A stretch of 64,000 nucleotides of DNA from an uncultured Eubacteriales bacterium (GTDB taxonomy: Bacteria > Bacillota > Clostridia > Christensenellales > CAG-138), in NCBI GenBank assembly GCA_902801845.1, contig CADCJW010000002.1:555627-619626 (forward strand), read 5' to 3'. The stretch's first letter is position 1; every line of letters starts with the position of its first letter. The notes beneath the pieces are model-generated. The model made no database searches and had not been told where the DNA came from. It saw nothing but the letters and a program-made list of their open reading frames with translations. Below are positions 18,796-28,700 of this stretch, one piece after another. The position numbers and the translations under genes are program-made.

Positions 18796-20093
18796 AGGTC
18801 CTCCTTGCAATAATCGTTTATGTTGAGTTCTCGGATGCTCGTAAAGGTCTTGCCAGCCACGGTGAGGCGCTTGGACAAAAGCAGCTGTCGCTTGGCCCGA
18901 TGGCGGCGGTTCGCTTCCCTGTCCCCGTACTTGTCGTCCCCCAGCACGGGGCAGCCCAGGGCCGCCATCTGGACCCGGATCTGATGGGTCCGGCCGGTGA
19001 CGAGCCGGATCTGTGCCTTGGAAAGATTGCCCCGGGTCTCCACGATCCGGTAGCTGAGCTCCATGCGCAGGGCCCCCGGCGTGTCCTTAGCCACCAGGCG
19101 CATAAAGGATTTTTCCTCGTCCTTGAGCCCATAGTGGACGAGTGTCCCCTCCCGCTTCTCGGGGACGCCCGCCAGGATGGCCTCGTAGGTCTTCCCCGTC
19201 TCGTGGCGGGCGAAGGCCTCAGAAAGTACCGCTTCCGCGGCCTCGGTCTTGGCGAGGACCACCAGCCCCACGGTGTTGGCGTCCAGCCGATGGACCGGAT
19301 AGAGGGGGGCACAAAGGGGCGCAAGCTCGCTGACCAGGTCCGTCTCCACCTCGGTGCCGGGGCCCTTGTCCACCACCAGCATATCAGCGTCCTCGTACAC
19401 GGCGGAGCAGGCCCGAAAGGCGGGCAGATACTTCACCGCCGTGGGGAACTCGTCGAAGGGAGGCAGAGCGTAGAAGGTCATCTCCTCCTTCAGCGTGGGG
19501 TGGGCGATGGTCAACGCGTAGGCCCAGAGCCGGATCTGCTCCCCCACCTTGGCCCTTGGGTTGTACCGCTGGTCGCCCCGGATGGGGAGGCCGGCGTGGC
19601 TGAGCTGGACCCGGATCTGGTGGGGGCGGCCCGTCTCGAGATCTACGTCCAGCAGGGACGATCCCCCGTCCCGGGCCAACGTCCGAAAGCTCAGTCGGGC
19701 GGCCTTGGCCCCGGGGGTGCCCTCTTTCACCACGGAGGTGGTGTTGGTCCCCTCGTTCTTCAGCAGCCAGTCGAAGAGCCGCCCCTCCCCGGGGGCGCTG
19801 CCCTCCACCACGGCGGCGTACCGCTTTTGGGCCCGATGGGCGGAGAACTGCTCCGTGAGCCGGGCGGCGGCCTTGCTGGTGCGGGCGAAGACCAAAACGC
19901 CGCCCACGGGCCGATCCAAACGATGGACCAGGCCGAGATAGACCTCGCCGGGCTTCTGGTACTTTTCCTTTATATAGCCCTTGCAGGCGGTGAGCAGATC
20001 CTCGTCCCCGGAGGCGTCGGCCTGGACGGGCACGTTGGGGGGCTTTTTCACCACCAGCAGGTGGTTGTCCTCATACAAAACCTGGATATCCAT
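18792..20093 (-). CDS. Tandem-domain RluA-family pseudouridine synthase
   Basis: This 433-residue protein contains two consecutive RluA-type catalytic domains, where the family norm is one of roughly 220-320 residues. The first half has VHRLDRPVGGVLVFARTS, then LETGRPHQIRVQLSHAGLPI. The second half has VHRLDANTVGLVVLAKTE, then LVTGRTHQIRVQMAALGCPV. Both keep the HRLD catalytic aspartate and the R(P/T)HQIR motif, so both could be active. No S4 domain is evident. It would isomerise uridines in rRNA or tRNA; the two domains may target two sites. Its start lies three bases after the methyltransferase stop. Confidence 0.9.
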   Translation of the reverse strand: MDIQVLYEDNHLLVVKKPPNVPVQADASGDEDLLTACKGYIKEKYQKPGEVYLGLVHRLDRPVGGVLVFARTSKAAARLTEQFSAHRAQKRYAAVVEGSAPGEGRLFDWLLKNEGTNTTSVVKEGTPGAKAARLSFRTLARDGGSSLLDVDLETGRPHQIRVQLSHAGLPIRGDQRYNPRAKVGEQIRLWAYALTIAHPTLKEEMTFYALPPFDEFPTAVKYLPAFRACSAVYEDADMLVVDKGPGTEVETDLVSELAPLCAPLYPVHRLDANTVGLVVLAKTEAAEAVLSEAFARHETGKTYEAILAGVPEKREGTLVHYGLKDEEKSFMRLVAKDTPGALRMELSYRIVETRGNLSKAQIRLVTGRTHQIRVQMAALGCPVLGDDKYGDREANRRHRAKRQLLLSKRLTVAGKTFTSIRELNINDYCKEDL

Positions 20094-20096
20094 AGG

Positions 20097-20948
20097 TCAG
20101 GGGGTCCAGCGGCCCGTGGCGCCGCAGGGCAGCACCAGGTTCCCCCGCCGGATGGGCAAGCCCACCTCGTCCGCTTCGGCGCGGCCGGAGGGCAGGGCCA
20201 CCTGGAGCACGTTCTTCAGCACGCTGGGGGCAAGGCCGGTGGTGTAGCTGTTGATGAGGAAGAAGCAGGGGTCGTCGGAGAGGAGCTTGACGCACTCGCC
20301 GACCAGCTCGAAGAGGCCGGTCTCGATCTTCCACATCTCGCCCCCCGGACCGCGGCCGTAGCTGGGCGGGTCCATGAGGATGCCCTCGTACCGGTTGCCC
20401 CGGCGCTGCTCCCGACGGACGAATTTCAAACAGTCGTCCACGATGTAGCGGATGGGGGCGTCCGCAAGGCCCGAGGCAGCGGCGTTGTCCTTGGCCCAGG
20501 CCACCATGCCCTTGGCCGCGTCCACGTGGACCACCTGGGCGCCGGCCTTGGCGCAGGCGCAGGTGGCGCCGCCGGTGTAGGCGAACAGGTTCAGCACCCG
20601 AGGCGCGGCCCCGTGGCCCTTTTTCCAGGCTTTCAGCCGGTCGCTCATAAAGTCCCAGTTCACCGCCTGCTCCGGGAAGAGGCCCGTGTGCTTGAAGCCT
20701 GTGGGACGGACGAGGAAGGTGAGGCCCTTATAGCGGACCTGCCAGCTCTCCGGCAGCTCCCGCTGGAACTCCCAGTGGCCGCCGCCGCTCTGGGAGCGGA
20801 AGTAGACCGCATCCGCCGTATGGGCCTCCATGGGCCACACGGCCTGAGGGTCGGGCCTGAGCAGCACGAAGCTGCCCCAGCGCTCCAGCTTGTCGCCGTT
20901 GCCCGCGTCCAGTATCTCAAAATCCTGCCATCCGTCGGCTAAATACAT
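20097..20948 (-). CDS. Class I SAM-dependent RNA methyltransferase (RlmI/RlmK-like)
   Basis: This 283-residue methyltransferase has the Rossmann motif I VLNLFAYTGGATCACAKAGA, then VHVDAAKGMVAWAKDN and the catalytic-type MDPPSYGRG. Together these are typical of the RlmI/YwbD group of 23S rRNA cytosine methyltransferases. The N-terminal PUA domain of RlmI is absent; instead there is a beta-rich region of about 90 residues. I chose the ATG at 20948, which follows GGGGAAGC. The frame is open far upstream, but only as a shadow of the opposite ABC transporter gene. It heads an operon with the pseudouridine synthase and the phosphohexomutase. The exact RNA target is not known. Confidence 0.85.
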   Translation of the reverse strand: MYLADGWQDFEILDAGNGDKLERWGSFVLLRPDPQAVWPMEAHTADAVYFRSQSGGGHWEFQRELPESWQVRYKGLTFLVRPTGFKHTGLFPEQAVNWDFMSDRLKAWKKGHGAAPRVLNLFAYTGGATCACAKAGAQVVHVDAAKGMVAWAKDNAAASGLADAPIRYIVDDCLKFVRREQRRGNRYEGILMDPPSYGRGPGGEMWKIETGLFELVGECVKLLSDDPCFFLINSYTTGLAPSVLKNVLQVALPSGRAEADEVGLPIRRGNLVLPCGATGRWTP

Positions 20949-20980
20949 GCTTCCCCGCCCTTTTCCCAGTCTTTGGTTTG

Positions 20981-21009
20981 AGTATAGCATAGATTTCGGT
21001 TTGTGGGAA
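20981..21009 (-). promoter_or_regulatory. Promoter of the methyltransferase operon
   Basis: Read leftward, TTCCCA (21004-21009) and TATACT (20981-20986) are separated by 17 bases, about 35 bases before the methyltransferase ATG. Confidence 0.5.
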
Positions 21010-21092
21010 CGGTGTTTGATCTTTTTTCTCAGCAGAGGGCGTGGCTTTTTCTTGAAAAAAGGGATCGCCCGTGCTATCCTGAAGCTGACGAT

Positions 21093-22766
21093 ATGAAAAA
21101 AACGCAAAAGAACAACAGCATATCCCCCCTTAGCTGGGTCTGGCGGGTGGCCGCCGGGACCCGGTGGGAGGTGTTGTGGCTCCTCGTGCTGGAGGTGGTC
21201 CGGGGGACCAGCGGCGTGGCGCTGGCCTGGACGCTGCGGAACATGATCGACCGAGCCGTGGACCGGGACTTGGGCGGGTTTTTGCGTCAGGGCGGGCTGT
21301 TCCTGGGGGTCATCCTGCTGCAGCTGCTGCTGCGGGCGCTGATCCGCCGGGCCCACGAACACGCCTCGGCCACGCTGGAGAACCGGCTCAAGGGGCGGCT
21401 GTTCGAGACGCTGCTCTACAAGGACTACGGGGCCGTGACCTCGGAGCATTCGGAGGAGTGGATGAACCGGCTGGTGTCCGACACCGCCGTCGCCGCCAAC
21501 GCCGCCGTGTCCATCGTGCCGGAGGCGAGCGGCATGCTGGTCATGCTTTTGAGCGCTGTGGGCGCGGTGCTGGTGATGCTGCGGGCGGCCCTGTGGGCGA
21601 TCCTGCCCGCGGGGGTGGTCCTGTCGCTGTTGGGGTATCTGTTCCGCAAGAAGCTGAAGGCGCTCCACAAGGACATCCGGGAGGCGGACGGACGGGTCCG
21701 GGTGCTGCTGTCGGAGCGATTGAGCGAGCTCATGATCGTGCGCTCCTTCCGCCGGGAGCGGACCGTGCTGCAGCAGGGAGAGGCGGCCATGACGGAGCAT
21801 CTAAAAGCGCGGATGCGGCGGAACCGGTTCTCGAACCTGGCGAACTTCGCCTACGGGCTCATGATGCGGAGCCTGTACGCGGGAGCGGCCGTCTATTGCG
21901 GGTATGGGATCCTGAAGGGGACCGTGAGCTACGGCACCTTCACCGCCGTGCTGCAGCTGGTGGGGCAGATCCAGGCGCCGTTCGCCAACCTGTCCACCTA
22001 TATCCCCCAGTATTACGCCATGATCGCCAGCGTGGAGCGGCTCATGGAGGCGGAGGCCTTCGCCGACGACTGCCCGGACGGGCAGCTGGCGCAGAGCGAG
22101 ATCGACGCCCTGTACCGGACCGGGTTCACGGGGCTGCGGCTGAAGGACGTGTCCTTCGCCTATCCGGACCGGGCCGAGCCGGTGCCGGTGCTCCATACCG
22201 TGAGCGTCGGGCTGAAAAAGGGGGAGAGCGTGGCCGTGGTGGGGCCCTCGGGCCAGGGGAAGAGCACGGTGTTGAAGCTTTTGCTGTGCCTGTACCCGGT
22301 GAGCGAGGGGGCCCGCGTCTTGGAGACCACGTCCGGGGAGGTGCCCCTGACGGCATCGCACCGGGGGTTGTTCGCCTACGTGCCCCAGGGGAATCGGATC
22401 TTCAGCGGCACCGTGCGGGAGACGCTGACCTTCGGGGACGGGGCCTTTTCCGACGAGGAGATCTGGCGGGCGCTGGACGTGGCCGCGGCCGCCTTCGTGC
22501 GGGAGCTGCCTGCGGGGCTGGACACGGTCCTGGGGGAGCGGGGCGCGGGGCTGTCCGAGGGGCAGCTGCAGCGGCTGGCCATCGCCCGGGCGATCCTGTC
22601 GGGGCATCCGATCCTGCTGCTGGACGAGGCCACCAGCGCCCTGGACGAGGGGACCGAGGCGCAGCTGCTGGACAATCTCAAGCACATGACCGACCGCACC
22701 GTTTTGATCGTGACCCACCGGCCCCGGGTCCGGGACGCCTGCGACCGGGTGTGGGAGATCGAGTAG
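21093..22766 (+). CDS. ABC transporter, fused permease and ATPase
   Basis: This 557-residue half-transporter of the type-I exporter kind has six hydrophobic segments in the first 300 residues and a nucleotide-binding domain after about 350. Walker A is GPSGQGKST, the signature is LSEGQLQR in place of the usual LSGGQ, Walker B is ILLLDEATSALD and the switch is VTHR. It would act as a dimer at the cell membrane; the substrate is unknown. The chosen ATG at 21093 has only a weak upstream ribosome site; in-frame alternatives lie back to 21003. No partner half-transporter is adjacent, so a homodimer is likely. Confidence 0.86.
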   Translation: MKKTQKNNSISPLSWVWRVAAGTRWEVLWLLVLEVVRGTSGVALAWTLRNMIDRAVDRDLGGFLRQGGLFLGVILLQLLLRALIRRAHEHASATLENRLKGRLFETLLYKDYGAVTSEHSEEWMNRLVSDTAVAANAAVSIVPEASGMLVMLLSAVGAVLVMLRAALWAILPAGVVLSLLGYLFRKKLKALHKDIREADGRVRVLLSERLSELMIVRSFRRERTVLQQGEAAMTEHLKARMRRNRFSNLANFAYGLMMRSLYAGAAVYCGYGILKGTVSYGTFTAVLQLVGQIQAPFANLSTYIPQYYAMIASVERLMEAEAFADDCPDGQLAQSEIDALYRTGFTGLRLKDVSFAYPDRAEPVPVLHTVSVGLKKGESVAVVGPSGQGKSTVLKLLLCLYPVSEGARVLETTSGEVPLTASHRGLFAYVPQGNRIFSGTVRETLTFGDGAFSDEEIWRALDVAAAAFVRELPAGLDTVLGERGAGLSEGQLQRLAIARAILSGHPILLLDEATSALDEGTEAQLLDNLKHMTDRTVLIVTHRPRVRDACDRVWEIE

Positions 22767-22781
22767 ATTTTTTCTTTTGTT

Positions 22782-22902
22782 CCTTTTTCTCTTTCGACAA
22801 AGAGAAAAAAGAGAAACTTAAGGGAGGGGTACAGCTTCCGTGCGGGAAGCCATACCCCTCCTTGATGTTCTTTTGGGCGGCTTTTCTTTCAGGAAAAGCT
22901 GC
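22782..22902 (+). repeat. Dispersed hairpin repeat, copy 3 (A-B-C)
   Basis: Hairpin A is CCTTTTTCTCTTT (22782-22794) with AAAGAGAAAAAAG. Hairpin B (about 22822-22861) pairs GGAGGGGTA with TACCCCTCC around an inner GCTTCC/GGAAGC. Hairpin C is at 22877-22902. It separates the convergent ABC transporter and murA genes. The linkers GAGAAACTTA and GTTCTTTTGGG match other copies. Confidence 0.82.
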
Positions 22903-22910
22903 AAACAAAC

Positions 22911-24191
22911 CTATTCTTCCTCTATCCTGGTGATGCTGGCGCCCAGGGCGTTGAACTTGTGCTCCAAATGCTCGTAGCCCCGGTCGATGTACTCCACGCC
23001 CCGGACCTTCGTTTCTCCGGAAGCGGAGAGCCCGGCCACGATGAGGGCGGCCCCGGCCCTAAGGTCGGTGGCGTGGATGTCCGCGCCGTGGAGCCCCTCC
23101 ACGCCCCGGATGCGGGCGGTGCGCTTGCTGACGCTGATGGAAGCGCCCATCTTCCGAAGCTCCTTCACGTGGTTGAACCGGTTCTCGAAGATGTTCTCCA
23201 CCACCACGGAGTTGCTGGCGGCGGTGGTGAGGTACGCCATCATGGGCTGCTGCAGGTCCGTGGGGAAGCCGGGGTACACGGCGGTCTTGATGTTCACGCC
23301 CCGGGGCCTGTGGTCCATCTTCACCCGGAGGAAGAACTCCCGCCCGTCGTCGCCCTCGATGATCTGGGCGCCGCTCTCCAAAAGCTTGGCCGTGATGGCC
23401 TCCATATGGGTGGGGATCACGTTCTTGATGATCACGTCCCCCCGGGTGGCGGCGGCGGCGATCATATAGGTGCCGGTCTCGATCTGGTCGGGGATCACGG
23501 CGTAGCTGCAGCCGTGGAGCTTCTTCTTCCCCCGGATGCGGATCACGTCCGTGCCCGCGCCCTTGATGGACGCGCCCATCATGTTGAGGAAGTTGGCCAC
23601 GTCCACCACGTGGGGCTCCTTGGCCACGTTTTGGAGCACCGTCTGCCCCTCCGCCTTGCAGGCCGCCAGCATCAGGTTGATGGTGGCGCCCACGGACACG
23701 AGATCGAAGAAGATCTCCGCCCCCCGCAGCTTTTTCGCCTGGGCCCGGACCACGTTCCGGCTCTCGTCGATATACACGTTGGCGCCCAGGGCCCGAAGGC
23801 CCTTGATGTGCTGGTCGATGGGCCTTGGCCCGATGACGCAGCCGCCGGGCAGCGCCAGCTCCACCTCGCCGTAGGCGCCCAGCATGGCCCCCAGCAGATA
23901 ATAGGAGGCCCGCATGGCGCCCACCTCGGGGAAGGTGGCGTCCACGGTGGTGATGGGGGTGGGGTCGATCCGCATGCAGTCGCCCCGGGTGAAGTCCACC
24001 TGGGCGCCTATGCGGGACAGGATATGCTTCAGCGTCTGCACGTCCTGGATGGCGGGCAGATTCTCCAGGATACAGCACTCCTGGGCCAGGATCGCCGCCG
24101 GGATGATGGCCACCGCCGCGTTCTTCGCCCCGCTGATGGTCACGGTCCCCTCGAGCCGCCGTCCGCCCTGGATGCTATAGTATTGGTTCAT
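22911..24191 (-). CDS. murA: UDP-N-acetylglucosamine 1-carboxyvinyltransferase
   Basis: This 426-residue enzyme transfers enolpyruvate from PEP to UDP-GlcNAc, the first committed step of peptidoglycan synthesis, in the cytosol. The active-site loop GGCVIGPRPID carries the catalytic Cys118, the residue that fosfomycin alkylates. The N-terminal SGAKNAA and the C-terminal DLRAGAALIVAGL are also conserved. The length is normal. It is a single-gene unit with its own promoter and faces the ABC transporter gene across repeat copy 3. Confidence 0.96.
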   Translation of the reverse strand: MNQYYSIQGGRRLEGTVTISGAKNAAVAIIPAAILAQECCILENLPAIQDVQTLKHILSRIGAQVDFTRGDCMRIDPTPITTVDATFPEVGAMRASYYLLGAMLGAYGEVELALPGGCVIGPRPIDQHIKGLRALGANVYIDESRNVVRAQAKKLRGAEIFFDLVSVGATINLMLAACKAEGQTVLQNVAKEPHVVDVANFLNMMGASIKGAGTDVIRIRGKKKLHGCSYAVIPDQIETGTYMIAAAATRGDVIIKNVIPTHMEAITAKLLESGAQIIEGDDGREFFLRVKMDHRPRGVNIKTAVYPGFPTDLQQPMMAYLTTAASNSVVVENIFENRFNHVKELRKMGASISVSKRTARIRGVEGLHGADIHATDLRAGAALIVAGLSASGETKVRGVEYIDRGYEHLEHKFNALGASITRIEEE

Positions 24192-24233
24192 ATGCTGCCC
24201 TCCGAAAAGTAGGCGTTGAATGCCTTACCTTTT

Positions 24234-24262
24234 ACTATACAGATTTTTCGCTTTCCCGTCAA
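24234..24262 (-). promoter_or_regulatory. Promoter of murA
   Basis: Read leftward, TTGACG (24257-24262) and TATAGT (24234-24239) are separated by 17 bases. A second TTGACG lies just upstream. It is about 45 bases from the start codon. Confidence 0.75.
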
Positions 24263-24281
24263 CCGTCAACCGATTTCCCGC

Positions 24282-25136
24282 TCAGGAGAGATCGTAGAGC
24301 AGGTCGTAGGCCTCGTACCAGGCCCGCAGCGTCCCGTCCTGGGCCCAGCGGACGAGGAGGCTGTCGATGAGGGCGATAAGGTCCTTCTCCTCGCTGGTGC
24401 CGATCACGTGATAGTCCACCGTGCCCAGGGCGTAGGCGGAGAGGGCCATGGCCTTCTCCCGGTGGGACAGGGCAACGGACCTTGGCATGCACACCGCGTC
24501 CAACGACCCGGCCCGAAGGGCCACCAACATGTCGTAGTAGGCGGCGAAGGTGACGATGATGAGGCCGTTCTCCTCGTCCTGCTGATACTGGCTGAGCACC
24601 TTGTTGGCGTCGGTGTCGTGGAGGACGCCGATCCGCTTCTCCGCCAGGGCCCCCTTTTCGGGCAGGCTATAGCCCATGAGCACGCAGGGGTCCCGGTAGA
24701 AGGGGGCCTCGGTGACCAGATACTTCTTGCCGGTGAGCTTGTCGAGGCTCATGACGGCCACGTCGATGTTCCCCTCCCCCATCTGCCAGGCCACGGTGTG
24801 CCGGCTCACGGGGGCCATCTCGCACCCGTCCTGGCTGTTGAAGATGACCTGGGACAGGGCCATGCACAGGGCCGGCTCCAGGCCCACCCCGTTCTGGTTC
24901 AGGCCGTAGACGTTCTCGTCCACCCCCACCCGGAGGGTGCCCTTTTTGCGGAGCACGTCGATCTCCGCGTTGTTGAGGTAGCTGTCGGCGGGCTGGTTCA
25001 CCAGAATGGCCAGGAACACCACCACCAGCAGCCCCAGCAAAAACAGCACCGGGCGCAGGGGCAGCCTCTCCTGCCAGTTGTCGGGCAGGAGCCGCCGCCG
25101 GTGTTTTTGGACCTTTTTGTTGAACCTGGTCTCCAT
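24282..25136 (-). CDS. Membrane-anchored substrate-binding protein (SBP_bac_3-like)
   Basis: This protein of about 284 residues has a basic N-terminus, one membrane-spanning segment (about 25-43) and a periplasmic-binding fold of the amino-acid type (LRKKGTLRVGVDENV, VSRHTVAWQMGEGNIDVAVMSL, IGVLHDT). There is no lipobox, so it is anchored by its transmembrane helix. No ABC permease or ATPase genes adjoin it. A role as a sensor or as a cell-surface binding domain is therefore possible besides transport. The ATG at 25136 lacks a strong ribosome site and is chosen by position before the membrane helix. Confidence 0.75.
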   Translation of the reverse strand: METRFNKKVQKHRRRLLPDNWQERLPLRPVLFLLGLLVVVFLAILVNQPADSYLNNAEIDVLRKKGTLRVGVDENVYGLNQNGVGLEPALCMALSQVIFNSQDGCEMAPVSRHTVAWQMGEGNIDVAVMSLDKLTGKKYLVTEAPFYRDPCVLMGYSLPEKGALAEKRIGVLHDTDANKVLSQYQQDEENGLIIVTFAAYYDMLVALRAGSLDAVCMPRSVALSHREKAMALSAYALGTVDYHVIGTSEEKDLIALIDSLLVRWAQDGTLRAWYEAYDLLYDLS

Positions 25137-25186
25137 CCGGTCCAGTATATCAGAGAACGGCGCAAAAGAAAAGAGGGGGAAAGTCC

Positions 25187-25215
25187 TGTACAAGGCCGGG
25201 AAAATCCGGTACAAT
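25187..25215 (+). promoter_or_regulatory. Promoter of the thpR-addB-addA operon
   Basis: TGTACA (25187-25192) and TACAAT (25210-25215) are separated by 17 bases, 30 bases before the thpR start. Confidence 0.6.
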
Positions 25216-25244
25216 GGAACCATCAAAACCGGGGGAAAAGGGAA

Positions 25245-25769
25245 ATGAGACTGTTTATCGCCGTGCCGCTGCCGAAGGACGTGCAAAAGAAGGTGTTCGC
25301 CTTCGAGCAATCGCTGAAGGAATGCTCCACCGGGGGCCGGTTCGTGCCCCAGGGGAACCATCACGTGACCTTGCGGTTCATCGGGGAGAGCAACGACCTC
25401 GCCGACATCGCCTTCGCCATGGACCAGGCGGTGGCGGACGCCCGGCCCTTCACCCTGCGGCTGGGGGGCTACGGCTGCTTCGACCACGGCGGCGCCCGGA
25501 CCAGCTTCCTCCGGGCGGAGGGGGATTTGGACGAGCTCTTCCGCATCCATGAGATGCTGGAGGCCAGCCTGTGGGAGCGGGGCTTCTGCAAGGGCAAGGG
25601 GCGGCTCGTCCCCCACGTCACCTTGGGCCGGGCCGTGGAGCACGGGGACATCTCCCACCTGCAGCTGCCGGAAAACGCCAGCTTTCGGGTCAACTCCATC
25701 GTCCTATACGAAAGCACCAACGAGAAGGGCAGGATGGTGTACACGCCGGTGCACACCGCCAGGTTCTGA
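25245..25769 (+). CDS. thpR: RNA 2',3'-cyclic phosphodiesterase
   Basis: This 174-residue protein of the 2H phosphoesterase superfamily opens 2',3'-cyclic phosphate ends of RNA. The two catalytic HxTx motifs are both present as HVTL (about residues 40-43 and 124-127). The length and the start MRLFIAVPLP are typical. The ATG at 25245 follows an AG-rich ribosome site. The stop overlaps the start of addB by one base (TGATG), so it heads a four-gene operon with the AddAB helicase-nuclease and an RNA methyltransferase. Confidence 0.92.
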   Translation: MRLFIAVPLPKDVQKKVFAFEQSLKECSTGGRFVPQGNHHVTLRFIGESNDLADIAFAMDQAVADARPFTLRLGGYGCFDHGGARTSFLRAEGDLDELFRIHEMLEASLWERGFCKGKGRLVPHVTLGRAVEHGDISHLQLPENASFRVNSIVLYESTNEKGRMVYTPVHTARF

Positions 25770-28700
25770 TGGCCGCGCCCCTCACCGTTTGGATGGGCCG
25801 CTCGGGCAGCGGGAAGAGCACCCGCCTGTACGACCGGCTCATTGCCCACGCCCAAAAGGGGGAGCGGGCCACGCTGGTGGTGGCGGAGCAATACACCTTC
25901 GAGGCGGAAAAAGCCCTCTGTAGCCGCCTGGGAGGGCTGTTGGGGGTCCAGGTCCTCTCCTTCTCCCGGCTCTGCGAGCGGGTGCTCCAGGAGCGGGGGG
26001 CAGAGCTCCCCGTCATCGGCGGCCCCGGGCGGCGGATGATCCTGCGCCGGGCGGCCCTGAACCGGAAGAAGGAGCTGACCCTCTTCGGCCGGGTGGCGGA
26101 GAGCCGGGGCTTTGCCCAGCGGATGGACGAGATCATCACCCGCTGCAAGCAGAGCGGCGCCGGGCCCGAGGATCTGCGGCAGGCGGCCGAGGCCCTGCCC
26201 GAGGGGAGCCAGCTTAGGGGGAAGCTGGCGGACATCGCCCTGCTCTTCAGGGAGAGCGAGGATTTTTTGCGGGATCGGTATCTCACCCAAAGCGACCTGT
26301 GGGACCGGGCCGGGGAATCCCTGGAGGGCTCCTTCCTCACGGGGACGGACCTGTACGTGGACGGCATCGACATCCCCAGCCGCCAGCTGTTCCGGCTCAT
26401 GGGGCGGCTGCTGGGGGTGTGCCGGTCCGTGACCGTCACCTTGCGCATGGACCCGGACGGCCGGGACGGGGAGCTTTTCGCCCCGGACGTCCGCACCTTT
26501 TATAAGCTTCGACAGGTGGCCCAGGAGGCGGGCAGCCCCTTCTTTGTGGAGGGCTGCCGCCGGGACAAGCCCCGGCCCCCGGAGCTGAAGCATTTGGAAA
26601 AACACCTCTTCGCCCAGGACGAAGCCGTCTTCCCCGGCCCCGTGCCGGCCCTGACGCTGTGGGCCTCCCCGGATCGGGAGACGGAGGCGGAGCGCTGCGC
26701 CCAGGAGGTCCAGCGGCTGGTCCGCCAGGGCCACCGGTATCGGGACGTGGCCGTCATGGTCACCGACGGGGGCGGGTACGTGTCCCGCATCCGCCGGATC
26801 TTCGCCCGCATGGGCATCCCCCTCTTTTACGACGCCACCCGGCCCGTCACGGGCCACAGCGCCATGGATATGGTCCTCTCCGCCGTCCGCTTCGTCCAAA
26901 GCGGTAGCATGGAGGACGCTTTGCGCATCCTCAAAAGCGGCTACGGCCCCTGCACCGTGGGCGAGGGGGAGATCTTCGAAAATTACGTGCTGCGCTACGG
27001 CCTCTACGGCGGGAGCCTGGCCGCCCCCTTCACCTTCGGGGAGGTGCCCCCGGAGGCGGAGAAGGTCCGCGCCGCCCTGTATCCTCCCCTTGACCGGCTG
27101 AAAACCGGCTGCGGCCGGGGCACCACCGGGGCCCAGAAGGCCCAGGCGGTCTACGCCTATATGGAGGAAACGGACCTGCGGGAGCAGCTTCGGGCCCAGG
27201 GGGAAGCGTTGATCGCCGCCGGCCGGCCCAACGCCGGGGAGCTGTTCAGCCAGGTCTACACCGTTTTAAGCGGGCTCCTCAGCGACATCGCCGCCATCTG
27301 GGGCCGGGACGAGCTGAGCCAGAAGGAGTTTTTGTCCCTGCTGGAGGAGGGGGCCCAGTCCTCCACCATGGGGGTTTTGCCCGGCATGGCGGACCAGGTC
27401 ATACTGGGTGACTTTGCCCGGACCCGGACCCCGGCGGTGCCCATCCTCTTCGTGCTGGGCTGCAACGAGGGGCTGCTGCCCCCGGCCCGCACCGACGACG
27501 AGCTCATCTCCGACGGGGAGCTGGAGCTGCTGAAGGAGCAGGGGCTGGAGCTGTGGACCGGCACCGAGGCCCTCACCGAGATGGAGCGGCTGGAGCTATA
27601 CACCGCCTTCAACAAGGCCCAGCAGAAATTATACTTCAGCTACAGCTTTTCCGCCGACGGGGAGGAGCTCTCTCCCGCGCCCCTCTTGGGCCGGATGCAG
27701 CGGCTGTTCCCGGGCCTTATCCCCCGGGACGGGCTGGAGGCGGAGAGCTACCCGCTGGACCGGGAGGGGGGCTTCCGTCGCCTGGTCCGGGAGCTGGCCC
27801 TCTACGAGCGGGACGGGTTCGTCAGCGAACAGCTCCCCGCCCAGCGGGCCTACTTCGCCGCGGACGAAACCTACGGCCCCCGGCTCCGACGGGCGGAGGC
27901 CGCCCTGAACGGGGGCATTTCCCCCGCCCCCTTCGGCCGCGCTCTGGCGGAACGGATGTACGGCGCCGCCCCCAGCATGAGCGCCAGCCGGCTGGAGCAA
28001 TTCAACCGCTGCCCCTTCGCCCATTATCTGAAATACGGCCTGAGGGCCAAGGAGCGGCCCGAGAGCCGGGAGGAGGCCGCCGACGCGGGCACCTTCCTCC
28101 ACGACGCCTTGGACGCCTTTTTGAAGCTGGTGAAGGAGCGGGGCCTCAGCTGGGCCGCCCTCACCGACGAGGACGCGGATGAGCTGGTGGACCAGATCCT
28201 GCCCCCCCTCGTGGTCAGCCACAACGACGGCATCTTCCTTCGGGACGTGCGGCTCCGGGAGGCTCTGTTCCTCAGGATCGAGTCCGTGAAGAAGTGCGCC
28301 CGGTCCATCGTGAAGCAGATGCAGGCCGGCAGCTACCGCCCCTACGAGACGGAGCTGGCCTTCGGCCCCGAGAGCCCCTTCCCGCCCCTGCTCCTTCACA
28401 GCGACGACGGGCAGACGGTGAAGCTCTACGGCCGGATCGACCGGGTGGACACAAGCCCGTCGGGGTACTATCGGATCATCGACTACAAGATGGGGGATCG
28501 AAAGTTCGAGCCCGCCAAGATCGCCGCGGGGTTGAGCCTGCAGCTCCCCCTGTACCTGGCCGCCGTGGCGGGGCTGGAGGGGGAGATGGGCGGCATGTAC
28601 TATATGCCCCTGTCCCTGCCCGCCGCCAAGGAGGGCGAGGAGCAGCGCCACGTGCTGCGGGGCGTCACCGACATGAGCGAAGGGTCCCTGGCCGCCCTGG

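Noticed and set aside
20097..21800. 567-residue leftward protein including the methyltransferase
   Set aside because: The extra N-terminal part is the antisense of the ABC transporter gene and has no family features; the true start is near 20948.
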